NCBI GenBank assembly: GCA_937944445.1
Contig: CALDYP010000011.1
Location: 62,001 to 126,000 of the forward strand
Origin: an uncultured Anaerolineae bacterium
GTDB lineage: Bacteria; Chloroflexota; Anaerolineae; Aggregatilineales; Phototrophicaceae
Length of the DNA stretch: 64,000 bases
Direction: 5' to 3'
The position numbers and the translations under genes were made by a program. Below the pieces are notes generated by a model. It did not search any database. It saw only the letters and a list, made by a program, of their open reading frames with translations, and was not told the DNA's origin. This document shows, one piece after another, positions 31,490-39,700 of this stretch; the first letter of the stretch is position 1; every line of letters begins with the position of its first letter.

Positions 31490-34161
31490 CCGGTCGTCTT
31501 CATGCCGGCGGCGATTCCGTTGATGGTTGCTAGCACGGCGTCGAGCGTGGCCGTGTAGGCGTCGCTGTCTGGCTCAAGCTGGCGCAGCTCGCGCAGCAGT
31601 TCGACTTGCAAGAAGTTCAACGGGTCGACATACGGGTTACGACTGTCGATCGATTTGAGCAGAGCAGGCGAGTTGCTCAGAATCGCAGTTTGGCCGGTGA
31701 TCTGGCAGATCATGCGGCAGGTGCGCGCGTGTTCGCTCTCGATCAAGCTCATCATCTCTTCGGCCATCGCTTGATCGTCTACGAGGGTAGCGTAGAGGCG
31801 CGTGATGCCCATGTCTGCTTTGGCGACATCGAGCTGACAGTTTTCGATCAACGCGCGGAAGAACAGCCAATTCTGGTACATCGCTTGCAGCGTGGCAAGG
31901 CCGTTGGGGTCCTGCTCGCAGTAGGTCTCAAAGGCGTAGCCCACACCGTACCATGAGGGGATGATCGCGCGGTTTTGCATCCATGAGAACACCCACGGGA
32001 TGGCGCGCATGGCCGCAAAGCCGCCTTTGTCCCCGCGTTTGGCTGGGCGCGACGAGATGCGAAGCTGGGACAGCTCATTGATGGGCGTGGCCTGCTGCCA
32101 GAAGTCGATGAAGTGCTTGTTCTCATAGACGAAGCCGCGGAACGCTTGCTGCCCCAACGTGGACAGCTTGTCCATCGCGGCTGACCACTCCGGGCGGACT
32201 TGATATTCTGAGGCGTGGCCGAGCGCCAAGATGACCGCGTTCATCACTTGATGGAGGTGTCGGCGGGCAATCTCGCGGTTGTTGTAGCGGTAGCTGATGA
32301 CTTCGCCCTGTTCGGTGATCTTGATGCCGCCGCCGAGCGAGGTGGGCGGCTGAGAGAGGATGGCGCGGTTGGTGGGGCCACCGCCGCGCCCGATTGAGCC
32401 GCCTCGCCCGTGGAACAGCTCCAGCGAGATCCCATGACGCGCGCAGGTGTCCGCGATGGTTTGCTGCGCCCCGTAGAGATGCCAGTTAGAGGCAATGTAG
32501 CCGCCGTCTTTGCCGCTGTCGCTGTAGCCGATCATAATCTGCTGGCGCATGCGGCGCTTTTCGAGGTGTTGGCGGTAAAGCGGCATCTGGAAGAGCGCAT
32601 CGATGACGCGAGGGGCGTTTTCGAGGTCTTCGATCGTCTCAAACAGGGGCACGAGGTCGAGATGATGGGCGACGCCAACTTCATTGGCCAACAAGAGCAT
32701 CGTCAGCACATCGCTCGGCTCTTTGCTCATGCTGCTGATGAACGTGTCGATCACGCCGATGCTGAAGCGGCGGTAGGCCTCGGCGATCATGCGCCATGTG
32801 GCGATGATGCGCTGTGTGACCTCGCTGAAGGAGCTGAGATCGCTTGGGAAGAGCGGGCGGCGTGATTCGATCTCGCGCAGCAGCAGGGCCTGTTTTTCCG
32901 CCTCAGGCAGGTTCAGGTAGTCCTGTGCGATGCCGTAGCGTTCGAACACCTCGGCCACCACTTGGGCGTGAAGCCGCGCATCCTCGCGGATGTCGAGCGG
33001 GGCGAGATACAACCCGAATAGACGTACCTTGCGGATCACCTTGCGCAGCTTGCCTTCAGCGACGCGCTGACCGCCGTGCTGTCGCAGCACTTCTTGTACA
33101 AGGCGCAGGTCGCTCAACAAGGTGATTCGGCTGCGATAGCCGTCGCGCTCCAACCGTTCGCGGATGGCGCGGATGATCGTGCGGAAGCGCTCACCGTCAC
33201 TGGATGGAACAGTGGGGAAGGCTTCATCTAGGCGCGGCTCGTTGAGCGTGTCGGTCATCTGAGTGAGGTGCTGCTCAAGGAATTGCAGATCGCGCAGGTA
33301 GACGTGACGGGCAGCGTCGCGCATCGTTTGCAGCGTCTGCAAGGTGACTTCGGCGGTGACGTTGGGGTTGCCGTCGCGGTCACCGCCGATCCACGAGCCG
33401 AAGCGCAGCAGGCGGTGCAGGTCTTGCCAGTCTTCTTCGGGGTAGAGCTGTTCCAGCGTTTCATACAGCTCGCTGTAGAGGTCAACGACGACGTCCATGA
33501 TGACGGTAGTGAGGAAGTAGATGCCAAACTCCACTTCGTCGCTGACGCTTTTCTGACTGGAGCGGATGGGGCGGGTCTGCCACAGTTCTTCGATTTCTTC
33601 GAGGAGCTGCGCTTCCCACGCCTTGCGCTCGCGCGGGAGCATCGACATCCGTTCATGTTCCATCATCATCTGGCTGATGTGGCGCAGCTTGACGAGGATC
33701 TCGGTGCGTTTGGCTTCACTCGGATGAGCTGTGAGGACGAAGCGCAGGCGCAGCTGCTCAAAAAGCTGGCGGACGCGCGTCTCAGACATGCCCTGTGCGC
33801 GCAGGTGTTCCAGCGCGTCAAACAGATACTCGCTGAGCGTGCCTTTTTGCTCGCGGTCGCGCAGAACGCGGATGCGCTCTTGGTCTTCAGCGATGTTGAT
33901 CAACTGGAAATAGTTGCTGAAGGCTTTGATGAGGATGTTTTTCTGTTCTAGGTTGGCGCTGCGAATGGTGTCGACGAGTTTATTCGTGGCGTCAGGGTCG
34001 CCGTTGCGGCGAGCTTTGGCAATGGTTCGAATATCTTCTACCAGTTGGAAAGAGGCGTCCCCATGCTGCTCACGGATGACGCGCCCGAGCAGGCTGCCGA
34101 GCAGACGCACGTCAACGCTGATAGGGGAGGAGTTGGTGGCTGGCTGGTTCGGTGAGGTCAT
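31486..34161 (-). CDS. ppc: phosphoenolpyruvate carboxylase
   Basis: About 891 residues, full length for bacterial PEPC, which adds bicarbonate to PEP to make oxaloacetate and so replenishes the TCA cycle. Conserved blocks: FVLTAHPSEAKRTEIL (catalytic His; family usually HPTE), GSWIGGDRDGNPNVT, LDIREDARLHAQ, IGYSDSGKDGGYIASNW, FHGRGGSIGRGGGPT and the C-terminal RNPYVDPLNFLQVELL. It ends GMKTTG, close to the family's usual GMRNTG end. ATG 34161 is preferred; a GTG at 34173 is in frame. Single-gene unit between a Nudix-like gene and a convergent membrane-protein gene. Confidence 0.95.
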   Translation of the reverse strand: MTSPNQPATNSSPISVDVRLLGSLLGRVIREQHGDASFQLVEDIRTIAKARRNGDPDATNKLVDTIRSANLEQKNILIKAFSNYFQLINIAEDQERIRVLRDREQKGTLSEYLFDALEHLRAQGMSETRVRQLFEQLRLRFVLTAHPSEAKRTEILVKLRHISQMMMEHERMSMLPRERKAWEAQLLEEIEELWQTRPIRSSQKSVSDEVEFGIYFLTTVIMDVVVDLYSELYETLEQLYPEEDWQDLHRLLRFGSWIGGDRDGNPNVTAEVTLQTLQTMRDAARHVYLRDLQFLEQHLTQMTDTLNEPRLDEAFPTVPSSDGERFRTIIRAIRERLERDGYRSRITLLSDLRLVQEVLRQHGGQRVAEGKLRKVIRKVRLFGLYLAPLDIREDARLHAQVVAEVFERYGIAQDYLNLPEAEKQALLLREIESRRPLFPSDLSSFSEVTQRIIATWRMIAEAYRRFSIGVIDTFISSMSKEPSDVLTMLLLANEVGVAHHLDLVPLFETIEDLENAPRVIDALFQMPLYRQHLEKRRMRQQIMIGYSDSGKDGGYIASNWHLYGAQQTIADTCARHGISLELFHGRGGSIGRGGGPTNRAILSQPPTSLGGGIKITEQGEVISYRYNNREIARRHLHQVMNAVILALGHASEYQVRPEWSAAMDKLSTLGQQAFRGFVYENKHFIDFWQQATPINELSQLRISSRPAKRGDKGGFAAMRAIPWVFSWMQNRAIIPSWYGVGYAFETYCEQDPNGLATLQAMYQNWLFFRALIENCQLDVAKADMGITRLYATLVDDQAMAEEMMSLIESEHARTCRMICQITGQTAILSNSPALLKSIDSRNPYVDPLNFLQVELLRELRQLEPDSDAYTATLDAVLATINGIAAGMKTTG

Positions 34162-34217
34162 GGCGCTCTTCACATGAGGTATTGTCAGTAAGTCAATCGA
34201 TACAAGTGTAACGACAT

Positions 34218-35042
34218 TTACGCGCTGTGGCCAAAGCTGTTCTCCAACTCGTGCAAACTGCCGATATGTGCCCTCAGCAGTTGCAGCAGGTGCGGCTCAC
34301 CGTCTGGATGCCATCCGTCGGCCAGCGCCTCGTCAAGGTCGATCCATCGATCGTCAGAGTTCAGCGTCAGCGGGTGGCGTAAGTTGGTCATCAAGTAGAA
34401 GTGAAACGTGTATTCAGTCAGCGCGCCGAACGTGGGGGAGAGAACGGGCGGCGTGCGCAGGTCAGCCGCCAACAGCCGCAACGTGTAATCTTTGGGGGGG
34501 TGCAGGTCGCTGTTGAGTTCCTCTGCTATTTCGCGTTGGATGGTGTCTTCAAGCGTTGTATCGCGCGTGGGGCTGAAGCGCCCACCGATGAGCTGGTAAC
34601 GTTGAGCGTTGTGATCGTACTGAAACAGAAGCTGCGGCGCATGTGTTTCCGGGTCGGCGCGTTTGATGAGCACCTGTGCGACACGCTCGCGGCGAGTGGG
34701 GGCAGCCGCGGGAAGTGTGTTGAGGCGGTGCAGCTCCAGCAGGTACAGGAAAGACGCGCCATTTTCAAACGGCGCGTGGTGAACGCCTCGCGTGTCCCAA
34801 TCGGTGATGATCGGCTGGCCTGACTCTAACCACTCGGCGAGGCTGAGCAGGGCATAGTGCGCCGTCTGAGAACTCGCGCGGATGTGATCACCCGTTAAGG
34901 ACACTAGCCCCCACATGGCCAGCGCCTGCGCGAAACCCTGCGCAAAGCTGACCTGTGCTTCTCCGACGAGGGCAGCGAGGGGCTGAGCAGGCTGGTTTGA
35001 TGGGGGAATTGTGCGCAGCAAGCGCACCGGCACGGTCTCCAT
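34218..35042 (-). CDS. Nudix-hydrolase-like protein with N-terminal helical domain
   Basis: 274 residues from ATG 35042, which has GAGG eight bases upstream. The reading frame stays open to 35474 but that would cover the divergent ComM gene and its promoter. The N-terminal 110 residues are helical and resemble a winged-helix or dimerisation domain (SFAQGFAQALAMWGLVSLT, HYALLSLAEWLESG). The C-terminal part is Nudix-like: QRYQLIGGRFSPTRDTTLED then TIQREIAEELN. The REUxEE core is present but the preceding glycine-to-glutamate spacing does not fit the canonical Nudix box, so catalysis is uncertain. It lies 44 bases upstream of the ppc ORF (56 from the chosen ATG), on the same strand. Confidence 0.7.
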   Translation of the reverse strand: METVPVRLLRTIPPSNQPAQPLAALVGEAQVSFAQGFAQALAMWGLVSLTGDHIRASSQTAHYALLSLAEWLESGQPIITDWDTRGVHHAPFENGASFLYLLELHRLNTLPAAAPTRRERVAQVLIKRADPETHAPQLLFQYDHNAQRYQLIGGRFSPTRDTTLEDTIQREIAEELNSDLHPPKDYTLRLLAADLRTPPVLSPTFGALTEYTFHFYLMTNLRHPLTLNSDDRWIDLDEALADGWHPDGEPHLLQLLRAHIGSLHELENSFGHSA

Positions 35043-35144
35043 AACAGTGGCCTCAGCAGTGTTCACGGCGGATAGTGCCACTAATCTTACAACAGGTCTA
35101 GGCCGTTCGGCGCTCAATAGGCCGCGCCATACGGCAAGCTGCGC

Positions 35145-35150
35145 TATACT
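35145..35150 (+). promoter_or_regulatory. candidate -10 box for the ComM-like gene
   Basis: TATACT 36 bases ahead of the TTG start at 35187. No good -35 match; the region is shared with the divergent Nudix-like gene. Confidence 0.35.
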
Positions 35151-35186
35151 CAGTGCTGAGCGGACGACAGCGAGGGAGGCGAGACG

Positions 35187-36722
35187 TTGCTGGCAATCGT
35201 ACATGCATGCGCCATTGTCGGGCTGGAAGGGGAGCAGATTGAAGTGCAGGTCGATTTCAACCCGCGCGCTGCCGTCCCTCAGTTCAGCATCGTTGGCTTG
35301 CCAGACAGCGCTGTTCGTGAGAGCAAGGAGCGCGTGCGCGCTGCGATCAAGAACAGCTCGCTTCAGTTCCCACAAAAGGGGTATGTCGTCAACCTTTCCC
35401 CGGCAGATTTGCAAAAACACGGCCCCGCTTATGATCTGGCGATTGCTGTAGGCGTGTTGGCTGCGACGGATCAAGTGCCGCTGAACGCGCTGCCGCAGGC
35501 CATGTTTGCGGGAGAGCTGTCGCTAGATGGTCGCATCTGCCACGTCAAAGGGGCGATGTCGATTGCCTACTGCGCGCGCGCGGCTGGCCTTAAGACGCTG
35601 TACGTCCCAGAGGAGGATGCCCGGCAGGCCGCGCTCATCGACGGCATCGACGTGATCGGCGTGGCCTCGCTGGGCCAGTTGGTGGAACATCTCTACGGGA
35701 TGAACGTCATTCCGCCTCAGCCCAACGTAGCAGACGACAGCTTGTTTGACGCCGTTCCGACTGATCTCGTCGATTTTGCTGATGTGCGCGGCCAAGAACA
35801 CGTCAAGCGCGTGCTGGAGATTGCCGCTGCGGGTGGGCACAACGTGCGCATGGTGGGGTCGCCGGGAGTGGGCAAGAGCTTGCTGGCGCGCGCGATGGCC
35901 GGCATCCTGCCGCGCTTGACGCATCAAGAAGCGCTAGAAGTCACGCGCATCTACAGCGTGGCGGATCTGCTGGAAGGGCGACCGTTAATCACACAGCGAC
36001 CGTTCCGCGCGCCGCACCACACGATCAGTCAAGCGGGGCTGGTCGGTGGTGGCTCGCTACCGAAGCCCGGTGAGGTCTCCCTCAGCCATCGTGGGGTACT
36101 GTTCCTCGATGAGATCAACGAGTTCAACCTCAAGACGCTGGAAGCGCTGCGCCAGCCGATTGAGGATCGTGTCGTGACGATCAGCCGCGCGCACGGCACG
36201 CTCACTTTTCCGACGAACTTCCTGCTGGTGGCGGCGCACAACCCCTGCCCGTGCGGCTATCATGGGGATCCCACGCACACCTGCTCATGCAGCCCGACCG
36301 CAATCGAACGATACATGAGCAAGCTCTCTGGCCCGCTGCTCGATCGCATCGACATTCACATTTATGTGCCGCGCGTCGATTATGACCGACTGCTGTCGGA
36401 TGATCGCGCTGAGTCCTCAGCTGTGGTGCGCCAGCGGGTGGAGGCAGCGCGTGCGCGTCAGCATGAACGCTTCGCACAGCACCCGCACTTGTTCAGCAAC
36501 AGCGACATGACCGCGCGCGAAGTGACCAGCTTGTGCGTCCTCAGCCCTGAAGCGCGGCAGATTCTCGACCTGACCGTGCGGCGCATGCAGCTCAGCGCCC
36601 GCGCCTACCATCGGGTGCTCAAGCTCAGTCGGACGATTGCCGACCTTGCCGATAGTGAGGTGATCCAAGCGCCGCACGTGGCCGAAGCGGTGCAGTACCG
36701 CCCTAAGCTGGACTTAGCCTGA
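35187..36722 (+). CDS. comM: ComM/YifB family AAA+ ATPase (magnesium-chelatase-like)
   Basis: 511 residues from a TTG start preceded by GGGAGG. An N-terminal Lon-protease-like substrate domain (about 1-170; FNPRAAVPQFSIVGLPDSAV) leads to an AAA+ domain with Walker A GSPGVGKSLLAR (about 224), Walker B GVLFLDEINEF (about 305), and the family's cysteine cluster NPCPCGYHGDPTHTCSCSP. A C-terminal Mg-chelatase-like helical lid follows (RMQLSARAYHRVLKLSRTIADL). ComM is a hexameric helicase that extends branch migration of DNA taken up by transformation. No other competence genes lie in the window. Its stop overlaps the end of the giant kinase gene on the other strand by 9 bases. Confidence 0.92.
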   Translation: MLAIVHACAIVGLEGEQIEVQVDFNPRAAVPQFSIVGLPDSAVRESKERVRAAIKNSSLQFPQKGYVVNLSPADLQKHGPAYDLAIAVGVLAATDQVPLNALPQAMFAGELSLDGRICHVKGAMSIAYCARAAGLKTLYVPEEDARQAALIDGIDVIGVASLGQLVEHLYGMNVIPPQPNVADDSLFDAVPTDLVDFADVRGQEHVKRVLEIAAAGGHNVRMVGSPGVGKSLLARAMAGILPRLTHQEALEVTRIYSVADLLEGRPLITQRPFRAPHHTISQAGLVGGGSLPKPGEVSLSHRGVLFLDEINEFNLKTLEALRQPIEDRVVTISRAHGTLTFPTNFLLVAAHNPCPCGYHGDPTHTCSCSPTAIERYMSKLSGPLLDRIDIHIYVPRVDYDRLLSDDRAESSAVVRQRVEAARARQHERFAQHPHLFSNSDMTAREVTSLCVLSPEARQILDLTVRRMQLSARAYHRVLKLSRTIADLADSEVIQAPHVAEAVQYRPKLDLA

Positions 36723-39700
36723 GGCTGTGCCGCTGTCGATGGTGTCGGGGGGGTTGCCGGCCTCATCACACTGCGGCAGGCCAAACTGCACGCGCTGGGT
36801 GCAGGTGAAGGGCGGTATGTAGCGGTTGGCTCGCGCCCACTCCGCGATTTGCGCGGCAGTGTCCACTTCCCACAGCGTGGTGCGCCCATCGAGCGATCCA
36901 GACAGCACCTGTCGGCCTGTTGGGCTGAACGCAACGCTCACGATCGGCGACTCTGCGCCGATGAACTGCTGCTGCGACTGCCCGGTGTCGATGTCCCAAA
37001 CAATCATGCGCCCATCTGTGGAGCCGGTCAAAATTTCACTGCCGGTCGCGTTGAATGCGACGCTGTTTACCGCGCCGGTGTGGCCGGTGAAGCGTCTGAA
37101 AAGCTGGCCAGTTTCGAAATCCCACAAGATAGCCGCGCGATCCGCTGAGCCGGTTAACACGCGCTTGCCGTCCGCACTCACGACGATCTGGGTGATGCGA
37201 TCAGCATGGCCGACAAACTCACGCACGAGCGCCCCCGTCCGCACGTTCCACACGTAAATTGTCCCATCCTCTGCGCCGCTGATGAGGAAGCGCCCGTCTG
37301 GTGTGAAGGCAATGGCCGTCACAGCGCGGTTGAGGCCTTCTACAAGCCGACCTTCTTCATCGAACACGTTGTGCGCGTCGAACGTGCGCACCAGTTCGCC
37401 TGTCTCGACGTCCCAGAGCGTTAGAACGCTGGCGCGTGTGAAGTCGGGCAGGCGCTCACGGAAGAAGAAGCCCCCGCCCCACGCCACTGTGCGGCCGTCT
37501 GGGCTGAAAGCAAGGCTCTCGATGAAGGACCGCGGCTGCTCGGTGGTCATGCGCCGCAGCGTTTCCCCCGTCGTGAGGTTGATGTAACGCAGCTCTGTCG
37601 AACCCCACGCGGCGAGCAGTTCATCGTCCGTTGCCAATGGTGACAGAACGAGGCGGGTCTGGGGCACACTGGGGCGGTTGATGACGACAGTCCGTTCTTG
37701 GCTGTCAATGCGGAGGTCCCACTTGCTCACTGCGCCGTTATCAAGCGCAGTGATGATGTAACGCCCCTGCGGGCTGAACATGGTTGTGCTCAAGCTGGTG
37801 TTGTTCGCGTTCTGGTTGACGAACTCGCGCTTTTCCGACGACTGCACCACATCCCATTGATAGATTTCGCCTGCGCTAGAGGCTGAGAAGATAAACACGC
37901 CGTTGGGGCTGAAGGTCGCATCAGTGACGCGGTTGCTGTGAGAGGTGTAGCGTCGGATCTCTTCACCCGTGCTGGCGTCGGACTGAATGAGCGTGAAGTC
38001 GTCGCTGGCGCTCAACACTGTGCCGCCATCTGGGCTAAAGTGAACGACGTTGACGGGCGCGGTGTGCGCAGGCAGTGAGCGAATGAGCGTGCGCCGTCGG
38101 GCGTCCCAAATCTGCGGGACGCCAGTTTGGACGTTGCCAGTGATGACGATCTGGCTGCCGTCTGGACTGAACTCGCCATAGCGCACGCGGCTAGGCGAGT
38201 TGGCAAACTCTTGGAATGCCGCAGCGGCAAAGTTCCACTGGCGCATTGCATCGTCTGAGATGATGAGCAGCACACGGCCATCGGGGCTGTAGCTGAGGCT
38301 GTTGACGGCGTTACGGCTGTCGGATGTGAGCGTGCGCTGACGCTCACCCGTGGCGACGTTCCACAAGATGACGCTGGCATCGGTCGAGCCAGTGGCCAAT
38401 TGGTTGGAGCGCGGGCTGAAAGCCACCGCGTTGATAGCGCCCGTGTGGCCTGTGAGTGTGAACAACGGTTGGCGCGTTTCGAGATCCCATAAGATGGCGG
38501 TTTGATCGAGCGATGCGGTGGCAAGGAAACGCCCATCGGGGCTGATGGTCATGTCACGAACAGCGCTGCGATGCCCTGTGAGGGTCTGAATCGGCGTGCT
38601 GCCTTCTGGATCCCACACGGAGATCGTGCCGTTGATGTTAGCAGTGTAGATCAGATCGCGGCGTCTGTCGTAGAGAATGCGATTGATGCCAACGCGATTG
38701 TCGCGGAAGCTGCGCGGCGCAGTGTAAACAACGGCAAGCAGCACGCGCTGCACTTGCAGCGAGGGGTTGGGCAGGCTGTTGGCTTCCAGCGCAAGGGCAA
38801 GCGCCAGCGCGCTGTTGCTATTGATGAACTGGTTGGCATAGGCAGCCAAAGCGAGGCTCTGCGAGGCGAGCGCCTCACGCTGTGCTTGGCTTTGCGCTGT
38901 AGCAGCGATGTTGGCCTGTGCAATGGCGACCGCTTGGGCGGTGGCATTGGCGTTGGCTTGGTTTTGCGCTTCGGCCAGCGCAAAGGTGGCGGTGGCGGCT
39001 TGGAAGATAGCCTCACCCTGTGCGACGGTAGCGGTGGCAGCCTGTGAGATGGCCTCGCCTTGTGCGACGGTAGCGGTGGCGGCCTGTGAGATGGCTTCGC
39101 CTTGTGCGACGGTGGCTGTTCCAGCCTGCTGGAGCGCTTCGCCCTGCGCCACAGTAGCCGTCCCCGCTTGCTGGAGCGCCTCATTTTGCGCTAGCACCGC
39201 AGTCTCACGAGCCGCGTTCGCTTCCACTGCTGATTGGTTCGCGGAGATGCTGAGTTGGAACGAGATGATCACCAGTGGGATCAAGATAGCCACGCCAGCG
39301 GTCAGCACGCCGATGATGACGCGGGTTTGACGGCGGTTGCGCTCGATCTGGCGCTGCTCGCGTGCAACGCGCTCAGCTTCTGCTTTCTCTTCCAACTCAC
39401 GTTTTTGGCGGCTGGCGCTGATGTATTCGCGTTCCCGGGGTGAGACAGCGATCGTGGTCGTTTTGAGCCACTCTTCGAACTGTTCTAGACGGCCGCCGCG
39501 CAGCAGGTAGCTCACGTCACGGTTGTTCTCTTCCCACTCGCGCACGGCGTTGTCGAGCAGGCGCTGCGTGCGGATGTCGGCGCGGCTGTTGTCGAGCCAC
39601 TCGCGCAGGCGCTGCCACTCGCGGATGAGGGCTTCGTGCGCGACTTCAACGGTTGGTGTGCGGGTGATCGGGTCGCGGTCATAAGTCAGCAGGCGATAGC

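Noticed and set aside
35043-35474. N-terminal extension of the Nudix-like protein to 35474
   Set aside because: It would cover the promoter and first 288 bases of the divergent ComM gene; ATG 35042 has a good Shine-Dalgarno and a sensible N-terminus.
38961-39170. Possible CRISPR-like repeat array
   Set aside because: Repeats are directly adjacent with no spacers, are in frame and encode a regular 14-residue pattern.
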